Shown: positions 25,366-33,562, numbered from the stretch's first letter. The stretch is DNA of 64,000 nt from Nitrososphaerales archaeon (GCA_032906765.1 JAJTZB010000006.1:62001-126000), one strand, 5' to 3'. Numbers and translations: made by a program. The notes: generated by a model from the letters alone, not told the origin.

Positions 25366-25389
25366 TCCCCGGCGGAGGCGCGATAAATC
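25366..25389 (+). repeat. Dispersed short repeat, copy f
   Basis: Reads TCCCCGGCGGAGGCGCGATA then AATC. It abuts the GGGP synthase gene remnant. Confidence 0.55.
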
Positions 25390-25404
25390 ATTCGTATAAC
25401 ATGA

Positions 25405-25517
25405 ACCGCGCCAGCGTCTGCAATCCTTTCCACTTTGTCCGCAGAGGCTATCCCTCCACTCATGATTAAGGTACCGTCGTAGAACCTCCTGGCCAATTCG
25501 ATTATCTGTGTTTGTGT
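25405..25517 (-). pseudogene. Fragment of a GGGP synthase gene
   Basis: Minus-strand translation gives TQTQIIELARRFYDGTLIMS then GGIASADKVERIADAGA, nearly the same as residues of the intact synthase at 31412-32188 (TQTIELVRRFYDGILIVGGG then ITSADRAERIAKAGT). The DNA shares long identical runs such as GTCGTAGAACCTCCTG. Everything before and after is missing, so this is a remnant of about 38 codons. It is a partial duplicate or relic; codons differ mostly at third positions, so it is not a very recent copy. Confidence 0.8.
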
Positions 25518-25532
25518 TAGGATAACTCGCTG

Positions 25533-26837
25533 TCAGGGCCCATTTGCCCGCTCAGCAAGGCTCGGTAGAGAGAGATTGAAATCCGGGATTCCGATGCGCG
25601 ACGTCCGTTCCCCGAACCGTTGTAATAGCGCTTCCACGAATGGGCTATCAAGTCTTGTAATCCTATGCCATGGCTTACTTTCCTTCGTCAATTTTTTCAA
25701 GGAAACTCTTTCGAGGTCTTTGAGATCTATACACACGTCTAACAGTTCTCCTCCGCAATCGACGTGTCGCAGTATGAAGGTTCCCTCCGGCAGGTTCTTT
25801 CCTGTCACCTTGTAGTGTTCGATACGATCGTCGATGCTTCGCTGGACTTGGGTCCTCCTTTCGTCGCTCGGCGCTTCCCGTTCCTTTATGGTCAGATTCC
25901 TGAGACTTGAGTCTCTTTGGAAGAGGACGCTGTTGCGTTTCCTGTACACGTCCTCAGTGAGTCTGAAACCCAACGCCAAAGTGACAAATTCCGGCTTGTC
26001 CCAAGCAAGATCACAGGCGGGAGTGAGCACTATTCCAATGTCTCTGCCGTCGTCTTTCCGCGTCTGGAAGATGTCCCCGGTCCAAACTCTGTCTCCCTCG
26101 GGCTTGTAGTACATCAGAAATGAGAGCAGCGAACCCCCGGCGTTGGTAAGGTCGGGTGGGGCCCTGGCCAGGATGGGTTCCAAAACTTCCTTCAAGGCCT
26201 TGTATGCTTCTCCGGAATGAGCGTGTCTCGAAAGAATCCGAATAACAGTATCGACCAGCTCCCTTCTGAGTCCTTCTCGGTCGTTTTGTTTCTCTAGTAT
26301 CTTGATCAAAGCCGCCACGACTTCGACGTTTCTACCCAGCGTAGCTTGGAAGGCGCCGTCTTTGGCTGAATCGACTACGGATTCTAGTAGGAGCGCAAGT
26401 CGCACCTCGGGATGGTCACGTATGGCACTTTCAATTTGCGACGTGAGCTCCTTCGGGTCGTCCAGATTGCCCTTCTCTATCTTGACCGGAGAGATTACTC
26501 CAGGATACTCTCCCTTCTCATTAGTGTACGCGGTCTTGAACTCGTTTGGTTCGTCAGCGGTATTGCTCAGGATGATGACAATCGAGGCTGCGCGAAGCCG
26601 ATAGAGCGCGTTGATGGCTCTCCTGAACCTTTCAGGTGCGGGCCTTAGTGCGTCTTCGTCTCGGAGTATGAGATCAAGAAGCACGATTCTATTATTGACC
26701 AATTTCTTCTTGGGGTCTTTGCCATTCCAGTATCCAATTGGCACTCCATTCTGTAGTAACTGTTCCACTGCAAGCTCTATCGACTCGTCGAACTTGTTAT
26801 CCACAATCAACACTTTGCCAGGGTAGGGCCAGTTCAA
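25533..26837 (-). CDS. Receiver-like protein of a GHKL-ATPase/methyltransferase locus
   Basis: The first ~125 residues look like a response-regulator receiver domain: VLIVDNKFDE (acid pocket, D13), IVLLDLILRD (candidate phospho-acceptor D55), IVIILSNTAD (S91/T93) and VKIEKGN (K119). The middle is helical. Near residues 270-290 is GIVLTPACDLAWDKPEFVTLALG, a Cys-Asp block I associate with proteins paired with such ATPases; its role is unknown. The stop of the upstream ATPase/kinase gene is 1 nt away, so the two are cotranscribed and probably form a phosphorelay or signalling pair. There is no DNA-binding domain I can identify. Confidence 0.65.
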   Translation of the reverse strand: MNWPYPGKVLIVDNKFDESIELAVEQLLQNGVPIGYWNGKDPKKKLVNNRIVLLDLILRDEDALRPAPERFRRAINALYRLRAASIVIILSNTADEPNEFKTAYTNEKGEYPGVISPVKIEKGNLDDPKELTSQIESAIRDHPEVRLALLLESVVDSAKDGAFQATLGRNVEVVAALIKILEKQNDREGLRRELVDTVIRILSRHAHSGEAYKALKEVLEPILARAPPDLTNAGGSLLSFLMYYKPEGDRVWTGDIFQTRKDDGRDIGIVLTPACDLAWDKPEFVTLALGFRLTEDVYRKRNSVLFQRDSSLRNLTIKEREAPSDERRTQVQRSIDDRIEHYKVTGKNLPEGTFILRHVDCGGELLDVCIDLKDLERVSLKKLTKESKPWHRITRLDSPFVEALLQRFGERTSRIGIPDFNLSLPSLAERANGP

Positions 26838-26838
26838 G

Positions 26839-29142
26839 TTACTTTGGAGCGTCTCCTTGGATTGTCTTCGGGAACGTCATTCCGACGCTGGCGCCTTTCA
26901 ACAGACCTGACATGTCACTCCGTGAAAAGTCTCTAAGTCTCCCGCCATGAGCGAGAGCAATTTCGCTCGCTATGTAAAGCCCAAGTCCCATCCCATCAGG
27001 TTTGTTCGTGATGAATGGCTGAGCGAGGAACTCGATGTCGTCTTGGAGGCCGGGTCCGCTGTCGCTTACAACCAGAGCAGTATGCCCATCTCGAGTACTC
27101 CCGACGATGAGGTTGATTTCGCGTTTTCCTGTTTCGACCGGTCCCAACCAATATAACGAATTATCCAATAGGTTCATGATGAAGGTCGTCAGAAGCCTTT
27201 CGGATCCCTTGACGGTTAGTTGCTTGAGCAGGAGAGTACACTTGATGCCTGCGTCTTCCATTCTTCCTTTGATTAGGTCGAGGGCTTGCCTTGCCACCAA
27301 ATCAAGGCGGACTTCTTTGAATCTTCCCCTCTTGAAGACTTTGGCCAAGTTTGTTACAAGTTCGTCTGTCCTTGCGGCCAACCGCCAAGCGATTTGAAGC
27401 TCGCTCTTGGCCTTGCCATCAGGCATGTTGGGGACCACTCTCTGGAGAGTGCTCTTGATTCTTTGGAGGTCTCTGAGTGCTTCGTGACTTGGGACCATGT
27501 AGGAGAGCCCGACTGCCGCCGCCACGAGTAATGGCTCTTCGATCTGTTCAACGACCTCCGTGACCTCCGTTCTAATGTCTGCAATTAGCTGGAGGACGGT
27601 ATCAGTCGTTTCGACGTTTAGTTCTCCCTTTGCACTCTTCAGCTTCTCTTCGATGTCAATGAGACCCTTCTGAATCCTTGCGAGTCTGTCAGCCCTGGTT
27701 CTACCGTATGCCTTCTCAACCAGATTGTGATCGTACGACCTCTGGCTTTCGAATACGCCGATTGCTTTGAGCACGAGGTGAACGAAATCCTTGAAGGGTT
27801 CGTTATCAATGAGACCACCTCGGTCAGACTTGTCCCTCAGCCCTGAGTTATCTTTGGATGTGATTTCAATTGTCCCAAAGACCTGGTTTCGTGAAATCTG
27901 ACTTTCGAATGTCTTACCCACCCTCCGGGCATCCAAACTGAGCCAGTCATCATCTGGATTTCCGTAGGGCAGTATCCTGAACCCATCACGGAACACTCTA
28001 ATCCCGCAGTTTGGCCTGACGATGTTGTTGTAAATCTTGATGTCTCCGAAGACCGCTTTCTTGTCGGCGGGCCGAAGGTCCCATGCGAACAGTTTGAAAT
28101 TGAATGGACCACAGGTGGGTTCTCTTCGTCCTCCTACTAATGGTCTTCTGGGGTACTTGGTCGGATCAAGGAGGTTCTCTTTAGGCTCCTTGGATCGTTT
28201 GAGTTCTGGCAGGTCTGGTCTAAAGAAGGAGTATTTTCCAGACAGATTGCCGTTCTTGTCAACAATCGCGTCAAACTTGTATGGCGCCGAAGAGAGTACG
28301 GAGTCGATTGTCTCGGCCTTAGACGGCCGGGTGAGAGAACCTACGACTTCGAGGTCCACAGCGAAGTTCTTCAGTCCTGCAAGTGGAGAAGCAACACCTG
28401 ATAAGTTGCGACCCAGCGTGTTGACCATTTCCTGCGTCCAGGTTGTCTGAAGGCTCGATATCGCAATTTTAGTTCCTGTCCGCGGTGAACTACCTCCGAC
28501 AAAGAGTCTTGGTTCGTGCTCGTTCCACGTCACGGGAATCTTGTCTAGGAATTCTGACCCGCCCTGTTCAAACTGATTCCAGTCTACAACTAGGTCGACC
28601 TCGACGCTCGAACCGGCGGCGCGAGTGGTCAGATCCGTTCGCTTTCCGAGTTTGTGGACCGCGAACCTGCCGATTCCCTTCTCGCCAAGGTACACCCTTC
28701 CTCCTGGGCTTTTGCGGGTGGCTGACGACGACTTGGAGATGGTACCTATCTCTAGCCATGACTCCAGGAGTTTCTTTCGAGTCATTCCTATGCCGTCGTC
28801 TGTGACGATAATCTTTCCGCGTGATTGTGACTCCACTGTATCAAGTGTAACTGAAACCTTCGTCGCGTCAGCATCGTAGGAATTCTTGACGAGTTCGAAG
28901 ACTGCGGATACTTCATCTCTAATCAGTTGTTCCCCGAGTATCAGCATGATTCTCGCACGAACCTTGAACGGTTGGACGCCTTTCTCGAAGACGGCCGCCC
29001 CCTCCTGGCTTTGTTTCTCGGGCAATCTGCTCTTGGACTCGCATTCGTGTAACCCGAGTCGATTTAAGACTGTTTGGCTGAGGTGAACTTCGTCCTGGGA
29101 AGACAAACCCTGATTTGTATCAAAAGTTATAGAGTGAAGCAT
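26839..29142 (-). CDS. Dual-GHKL protein: HSP90/MORC-like ATPase plus histidine-kinase-like domain
   Basis: Two GHKL ATP-binding domains in 767 residues. The first, like HSP90/MutL/MORC: ELVKNSYDADA (83-93), TDDGIGM (114-120), GEKGIGRFAVHKLG (153-166). The second, like a histidine kinase: NLLDNS (about 657-662), SDSGPGL (693-699), GMGLGLYIASEIALAHGG (717-734). Between them a helical segment has SYMVPSHEALRDLQRIKS, a possible phospho-acceptor H-box. No membrane segment is evident, so the sensor would be cytoplasmic. It forms a pair with the downstream receiver-like gene and diverges (63 nt) from a DNA methyltransferase. This arrangement recalls MORC/MutL-like ATPases linked to restriction-modification loci. 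Confidence 0.85.
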   Translation of the reverse strand: MLHSITFDTNQGLSSQDEVHLSQTVLNRLGLHECESKSRLPEKQSQEGAAVFEKGVQPFKVRARIMLILGEQLIRDEVSAVFELVKNSYDADATKVSVTLDTVESQSRGKIIVTDDGIGMTRKKLLESWLEIGTISKSSSATRKSPGGRVYLGEKGIGRFAVHKLGKRTDLTTRAAGSSVEVDLVVDWNQFEQGGSEFLDKIPVTWNEHEPRLFVGGSSPRTGTKIAISSLQTTWTQEMVNTLGRNLSGVASPLAGLKNFAVDLEVVGSLTRPSKAETIDSVLSSAPYKFDAIVDKNGNLSGKYSFFRPDLPELKRSKEPKENLLDPTKYPRRPLVGGRREPTCGPFNFKLFAWDLRPADKKAVFGDIKIYNNIVRPNCGIRVFRDGFRILPYGNPDDDWLSLDARRVGKTFESQISRNQVFGTIEITSKDNSGLRDKSDRGGLIDNEPFKDFVHLVLKAIGVFESQRSYDHNLVEKAYGRTRADRLARIQKGLIDIEEKLKSAKGELNVETTDTVLQLIADIRTEVTEVVEQIEEPLLVAAAVGLSYMVPSHEALRDLQRIKSTLQRVVPNMPDGKAKSELQIAWRLAARTDELVTNLAKVFKRGRFKEVRLDLVARQALDLIKGRMEDAGIKCTLLLKQLTVKGSERLLTTFIMNLLDNSLYWLGPVETGKREINLIVGSTRDGHTALVVSDSGPGLQDDIEFLAQPFITNKPDGMGLGLYIASEIALAHGGRLRDFSRSDMSGLLKGASVGMTFPKTIQGDAPK

Positions 29143-29205
29143 CAGAACTTCTTTTGTCCTCCTCCTTAGACTCGGGTTTCGCTTACTTGAGCCTGGGTAG
29201 CAGTC

Positions 29206-30240
29206 TTGGTACGCGCGTTCTCAGACGTAGTAGTATTGGGCGATGCTATCAACGTCCTTGGATCGATTCAGGATGCCACCGCTGACCTATTCTATCTCGA
29301 TCCGCCTTTTCTTTCCCAGCGGAGCTTCCTGTTCGAGTCGAGACACCGGGTGAGAATGGCGTTCGATGATAGGTGGGATGGGGGGATAAAGCAATACCGT
29401 GAGTGGGTAGGGCCGCTGCTAACCCAAGTTCATCGCGTTCTCAGTTCCACAGGCTCGCTGTACATTCACGTAGATTCGAGAGTGTCCCATTATGTCAAAG
29501 TGATGTTAGACGAAATCTTTGGGCAGAAGAATTTCAGGAACGAGATAATCTGGAAGCGCCTCGGCTCACATAATGATAGCTATCAGGGTGCCCGTTTCTA
29601 CGGCAGGATTCACGACGTCATCCTATTCTACACGAAGTGTCCGTCTTACAAATGGAATAGGCCGTTCGTCCCTTACAGTGAGGACTATGTACGAAGGACT
29701 TACAGGTATGTCGAGAAGGACACCGATAGGAAGTACGCCCTAGGAGACCTCACCGCCCCTGGGGGCCCCAACAAGGGAAACGCGAAGTACGAGTTTCTCG
29801 GAGTGACTCGTTACTGGAGGTACTCCGCTGATAGAATGCTGGACTTGCTGAAGAACGGAAGGATTGTTCAGAATAAGCCCGGGGCCGTTCCCTTGCTGAA
29901 GCGCTACCTTGACGAGATGTTGGGGAAGCCGATTCAAGACGTCTGGGACGATATCCAATTGGTTCGAGGGAAAGAGAGTAGTGGCTTCCCGACGCAGAAG
30001 CCGCAACACTTGCTCGAGCGAATAATTTACGCCTCGACCGACCCGGGTGACTTGGTGGTCGATCCTCTCTGCGGCTCAGGAACCACTCTACTTGCCGCAC
30101 AAAGACTCGGACGCAGGTGGCTTGGAATTGATATGTCAAAGCAAGCCTGTCTCATGGCACTAAGCAGGTTGAGGGAACAAGGAACCGAAGCCGCTATCGT
30201 GAATTACAGACAGAGTACGAGTCCGATTCTGAAGGAGTAG
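29206..30240 (+). CDS. DNA methyltransferase, beta class (N6-adenine or N4-cytosine)
   Basis: SAM-dependent DNA amino-methyltransferase. The catalytic motif IV DLFYLDPPFL comes first (D32-P-P-F35) and the SAM motif VVDPLCGSGTTLLAAQRLGRRWLGID is near residues 284-309; this IV-before-I order defines the beta class. SSGFPTQKPQHLLERII precedes motif I, as in many members. TTG at 29206 is the start used. It is divergent from the dual-GHKL gene and followed by a small minus-strand gene and a candidate nuclease, so it may protect host DNA in a restriction-like system. Recognition sequence unknown. Confidence 0.9.
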   Translation: MVRAFSDVVVLGDAINVLGSIQDATADLFYLDPPFLSQRSFLFESRHRVRMAFDDRWDGGIKQYREWVGPLLTQVHRVLSSTGSLYIHVDSRVSHYVKVMLDEIFGQKNFRNEIIWKRLGSHNDSYQGARFYGRIHDVILFYTKCPSYKWNRPFVPYSEDYVRRTYRYVEKDTDRKYALGDLTAPGGPNKGNAKYEFLGVTRYWRYSADRMLDLLKNGRIVQNKPGAVPLLKRYLDEMLGKPIQDVWDDIQLVRGKESSGFPTQKPQHLLERIIYASTDPGDLVVDPLCGSGTTLLAAQRLGRRWLGIDMSKQACLMALSRLREQGTEAAIVNYRQSTSPILKE

Positions 30241-30265
30241 ACTACCACGATTGTTTGTTTGAAAT

Positions 30266-30586
30266 TCACTTTTTGGCGGGTTTCAAGAAACCGTCTATGA
30301 GCGCCTGTACGTATTCTATATACTGAGCCGCAATCTTGCCGGCGATTTCAAGTTCCGCAGTGTCTATCGGCAGCTCGTCGTGCTCCATAAGACCAATCAA
30401 CATTTCCCTGTCCCTGCTCGTAAGCTCTGATAGCTTGATTACGCCTGCCATTAGTAGGATGTTCACGGCTTTCGAGTAGTCCCATTCGATTTCTTCCTTG
30501 AGGAGCTCTCCTCTGATGTCCTGGATGGCCCCGTTTGGTTCTTTCTCTATTACCACTGTCTTTCTGTAGCGTGCTTGCTTCGTCAT
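30266..30586 (-). CDS. Small protein of unknown function in the methyltransferase/nuclease interval
   Basis: The ATG at 30586 gives 106 residues starting MTKQARYRKTVVIEKEPNGA. It looks helical and acidic, with no domain I recognise; the N-terminus could form a strand-helix like an antitoxin or Arc-type protein. It lies convergent to the methyltransferase and divergent from the nuclease. A perfect palindrome abuts its start codon, suggesting autoregulation or regulation of the nuclease. It could be a controller or antitoxin-like protein, which is inference only. Confidence 0.55.
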   Translation of the reverse strand: MTKQARYRKTVVIEKEPNGAIQDIRGELLKEEIEWDYSKAVNILLMAGVIKLSELTSRDREMLIGLMEHDELPIDTAELEIAGKIAAQYIEYVQALIDGFLKPAKK

Positions 30587-30607
30587 ATGGTATGACGGGC
30601 ATACCAT
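30587..30607. promoter_or_regulatory. Inverted repeat at the start of the small gene
   Basis: ATGGTATG-ACGGG-CATACCAT: 8-bp perfect arms and a 5-nt centre, ending one base before the ATG. Typical size and position for a dimeric repressor's operator. Confidence 0.6.
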
Positions 30608-30761
30608 CATCTAGTTAAATTAATCGGTCGGGATAGCCCGTATCGTTGGCTTGCATCCCAGTCCTTGCCTCTTGCCAGGGGTCTCGGTGGCTGGTGTGAG
30701 TTCCCGACTCGGCCTCAATCGACGGTCTGTTCCTGGTGTCACGAACTCAACCAGGCCGGGA

Positions 30762-31244
30762 ATGTTATCGGAGATTAATAGACTGCTCTTGCACCCGTCC
30801 CATGTGAGCGAGAAGCAGACAGCCAAGGAAGCCATTAGGATTCTATGCTGTGCCAACATTGGGTTCAAGGAACTGAGCGCTTCCGAGAAAACCAAGCTGT
30901 CTACAGTCTTCGCACGTAGGAACCAGGTCCTTTACGGTAAAGCCTTCGACCTTGTAAACTGTAAGACGGAAGTGGATTTCTTGAGCGAAGATATCATCAA
31001 TAGCAATCTAGAGTCGATCAAGGTGTACGAAATCAAGTCGACAAACAGGAAAAACGTTCCTGTGGACTTCGCCGGTTACTTTTTCGATCTAACCACCGCG
31101 GAGCTCTTGGTGGCACAAAGTCTGGGGAACCAATACAAGTTTGCTTTCGTCAACACGGTAAGAGGGAATTACTTGGAAATGACGCTCCAAGAGTTGTTCG
31201 CTAGAGCGCGAAAAATCTATCCGAAATGGGCAGTTCTTCTCTAG
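30762..31244 (+). CDS. PD-(D/E)XK-like nuclease candidate
   Basis: From ATG 30762 the product is 160 residues. TEVDFLSEDI with D72, then SIKVYEIKSTN with E90-I-K92, form the spaced D...E-x-K of a PD-(D/E)XK active site, followed by amphipathic strands and helices (DFAGYFFDLTTAELLVAQSL, KFAFVNTV). It resembles the catalytic core of small type II restriction enzymes and related effectors. A longer frame opens upstream to TTG 30651 but has a Ser/Pro-rich non-domain N-terminus. With the methyltransferase 520 nt away it is the natural nuclease candidate of this locus. Confidence 0.6.
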   Translation: MLSEINRLLLHPSHVSEKQTAKEAIRILCCANIGFKELSASEKTKLSTVFARRNQVLYGKAFDLVNCKTEVDFLSEDIINSNLESIKVYEIKSTNRKNVPVDFAGYFFDLTTAELLVAQSLGNQYKFAFVNTVRGNYLEMTLQELFARARKIYPKWAVLL

Positions 31245-31355
31245 ATTTCGGCGTGATGGTTCGAGAAACGTGTGGAATCAGGTGGTAGTTTCCGCTTTGG
31301 AACGGGATGGTATTGGAGCCGCAGACGTTAAGCCGACCCGTGGCACGTCGTCATA

Positions 31356-31382
31356 CATAGGGTTCAATACGCCTCCGCTAGG
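31356..31382 (-). repeat. Dispersed short repeat, copy g
   Basis: Plus-strand CATAGGGTTCAATACGCCTC then CGCTAGG, 30 nt past the GGGP synthase stop codon. Confidence 0.65.
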
Positions 31383-31411
31383 TCTTTCTGCATGAGAACT
31401 GAAATGTGGTC

Positions 31412-32188
31412 TTAATGTCGTTGTCTTCGTTCGATGGCAGCCACAATCTGACGTAGAGCCTTTTCATACCCATTAGTCTGCAGAAGGTTGCCGATTACCA
31501 AGATGTCTGTGCCGGCCTTCGCAATTCTTTCCGCTCTGTCCGCAGAAGTGATTCCCCCGCCTACGATTAAAATCCCGTCGTAGAACCTCCTGACCAGCTC
31601 GATTGTCTGCGTCGGGATGGTGTCGCTGGCGCCGCTGCCTGCCTCGAGGTACAGGGTCCTCATCCCGAGGTATCTTGCAGCTAGGGCGTAAATCACAGCG
31701 AGAGCTGGCTTGGGCAGAGGAAGGGGGTTGACTTGGCCGATGAAACTGGTAGCGCTGGAGCCCCCGAAGACGAGGTACCCCATCGGGATGCTCTCGAGCC
31801 CGCTCTTGAAGACCTCCATGGCGCCGAGCGCCTGCGCCCCCACGATGAAGTACGGGTTAGTCGAGTTCAGGAGGCTGCTGAAGAGGATAGCATCGGCGTA
31901 GCGGGAAACTCCTGTGACGTTGTTTGGAAACAGCATCACAGGCAAAGTCACACGTCTTTTGATGGCCCTGACGACCTGATTCAGGCGCACTTGATCAGAG
32001 ACTGTAGACCCTCCCACGAGGATGATAGAAACCCCGGCCTTGGCCGCGGCTTGTGCCGTATCAGCGGCTTTGGCTGGGCTGAAGTCCTCTGGGTCAATCA
32101 ATGCGGCACATATGGTGCCGTGTCTCTTAATCTGCTTCTTGAGGAAGGCCTCGACCTTGGGCTTGGGGCTCAAGTCAGGCCCCAGCAC
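31412..32188 (-). CDS. Geranylgeranylglyceryl phosphate synthase
   Basis: Makes the first ether bond of archaeal lipids from sn-glycerol-1-phosphate and geranylgeranyl diphosphate. The TIM barrel carries CAALIDPEDFSP near the N-terminus, SIILVGGSTVSDQ, LFPNNVTGVSRYADAILF, YLEAGSGASDTIP and ILIVGGGITSADRAERIAKAGTDILVIGN, the phosphate-binding loop. At 258 residues it is full length. It overlaps the upstream Elf1-like gene by 14 nt. A short decayed copy of residues near the C-terminal phosphate loop exists at 25.4 kb. Confidence 0.94.
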   Translation of the reverse strand: MLGPDLSPKPKVEAFLKKQIKRHGTICAALIDPEDFSPAKAADTAQAAAKAGVSIILVGGSTVSDQVRLNQVVRAIKRRVTLPVMLFPNNVTGVSRYADAILFSSLLNSTNPYFIVGAQALGAMEVFKSGLESIPMGYLVFGGSSATSFIGQVNPLPLPKPALAVIYALAARYLGMRTLYLEAGSGASDTIPTQTIELVRRFYDGILIVGGGITSADRAERIAKAGTDILVIGNLLQTNGYEKALRQIVAAIERRQRH

Positions 32189-32429
32189 GGGCGAAGTCGT
32201 CGACGAACGTGTTGTAGACGTCTATGTCGGCCCGCTTCGTTTGATAGCGGAGCTCCCTTCTGACAGCGCACGCGAGGTTGCCGCAAGCCACGAGGTAGAC
32301 TTGGTCTTGTGATGTTTCGTCTTGATGTGACGTGATGCGAATCGTAATCATGCCGCAACGTGGACACGCGAAGACCTTGGGCAGCGTTCGATGCACTACT
32401 CGAAGGACTTTCTTTCTTCTCCTACCCAA
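32175..32429 (-). CDS. Elf1-like transcription elongation factor (zinc ribbon)
   Basis: An 84-residue protein with the basic start MGRRRKKVLRVVHRTLPKVF, then CPRCGMITIRI and a second Cys pair CGNLAC, ending IDVYNTFVDDFARAGA. This matches archaeal Elf1, an RNA-polymerase-associated elongation factor; the basic tail and C-terminal D-V-Y-x-x-F-x-D motif are diagnostic. The second cysteine pair has three residues between cysteines rather than two, a small departure. It overlaps the GGGP synthase gene, so the two are cotranscribed. Confidence 0.85.
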   Translation of the reverse strand: MGRRRKKVLRVVHRTLPKVFACPRCGMITIRITSHQDETSQDQVYLVACGNLACAVRRELRYQTKRADIDVYNTFVDDFARAGA

Positions 32430-32622
32430 CCTTGCTCACGCGTCTGTCTGGTGCGCGTACTAGATAAAATCGAGCGTGGGACGAGAGGGGCTCTGAATTG
32501 AATTAATCGTTCGTCCGCGCTTTCCAGAATACTAGATTTAGAGTATTTGATGAGTAGATGTGAACTTCATTCAGGTAAGGTCTTGGCGAGGCTTTATACA
32601 TAAATGGATAATTGTCTATGAC

Positions 32623-32979
32623 ATGAGCGTAGCCAGACGGATATCGAAGGACTCTTCACTCACCGAAACGCAACTCGAGTCGCTCCTGCTGTATCAAAGG
32701 GTGCGATCTGGCGAAATCTCTCTCAGAGAGGCCGCTGGCTCCAGGAGTAGGGGGCCGGTATCTGTCGGCGCATACTATCGGGTCGTCAAGCAAGCAAAGG
32801 AGAACGTCCGATCGTCGATTTTGACGCTCGTGACAGCGCTCTGGCTCGGGTATGTGAGGGTCGAGGACGTGAGACGGCTGTTTGAACTTGTGGGAAGAGG
32901 GGAAGTAGAGCTCTCCGACGAGGAAGCGGACCAGTTTGTGGGCGTTTTGAACGCACTTGTGGATAGAATGGTCGTGTGA
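32623..32979 (+). CDS. Hypothetical helical protein, possibly HTH
   Basis: ATG 32623 follows a TATA element (CTTTATACATAAAT, about 32591-32604) by 20-30 nt, indicating a leaderless mRNA. The 118-residue product MSVARRISKDSSLTETQLES... is all-helical, with RVRSGEISLREAAGSRSRGPVSVGAYYRVVKQAKENV resembling a helix-turn-helix, and a C-terminal helical half. I cannot assign a family. It precedes a winged-helix membrane protein by 40 nt on the same strand. Confidence 0.6.
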   Translation: MSVARRISKDSSLTETQLESLLLYQRVRSGEISLREAAGSRSRGPVSVGAYYRVVKQAKENVRSSILTLVTALWLGYVRVEDVRRLFELVGRGEVELSDEEADQFVGVLNALVDRMVV

Positions 32980-33019
32980 CAGTGGTGTTTATCTATGTTG
33001 CATCACGTAGCGCAACGCG

Positions 33020-33562
33020 ATGGCTGACCCAGTCGAGGTTGCTGCAGTTGCCTTTGCCGGGTTCTTTGTGGTGCTGGCCGTGGTCCTGCTGGCAAAGTAC
33101 AAGCAGGCTTCCGAGCAAATTCAAGCGTCATCTGACCTCGGGCGCGACCTCTGGAAGGCCCTCGAAGACAAGCAGAGGAAACAGGATGAAAGAATTCTCG
33201 ATTTGATGGGGAGGGTTGAGGTAATGCAGTCTCGCCTCTCCTCTTCGGTGACGTCGGCGCAGGTGATGCAACAGCGTCAGGAGCCCGTGCAACATGCCAT
33301 CCAGGAGCGGCCACAGTCGGAGCCTTCGAGGGAACGGCGTCCCCGGAAGCCGGCCAGCGACGCCAGCGAGAAGGTGATACTGGGCCTGCTGAGGGACGGA
33401 CCGAAATCGACGATAGAAATCAAGCAGGCGATGGGCCTGTCGAGGGAGCACACGGCGAGGCTGATGAAGTCGTTGTACGACGCGGGCTTGGTCGAGAGGG
33501 ATGAGTCGGCGAAGCCGTTCGTGTATCGGCTCACGGACAAGGGCCGGGGCCGCCTCGAATGA
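33020..33562 (+). CDS. Membrane-anchored winged-helix protein
   Basis: Residues 7-27 form one membrane helix (VAAVAFAGFFVVLAVVLLAKY), followed by a probable coiled coil (about 30-85), a charged linker (RERRPRKPASDASEK) and a C-terminal winged helix: VILGLLRDGPKSTIEIKQAMGLSREHTARLMKSLYDAGLVERDESAKPFVYRLTDKG. A DNA-binding domain tethered to the membrane is a plausible regulator or nucleoid/origin anchor. A decayed copy of its C-terminal half lies 0.8 kb downstream. It is 2.7 kb from the origin. Confidence 0.7.
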   Translation: MADPVEVAAVAFAGFFVVLAVVLLAKYKQASEQIQASSDLGRDLWKALEDKQRKQDERILDLMGRVEVMQSRLSSSVTSAQVMQQRQEPVQHAIQERPQSEPSRERRPRKPASDASEKVILGLLRDGPKSTIEIKQAMGLSREHTARLMKSLYDAGLVERDESAKPFVYRLTDKGRGRLE

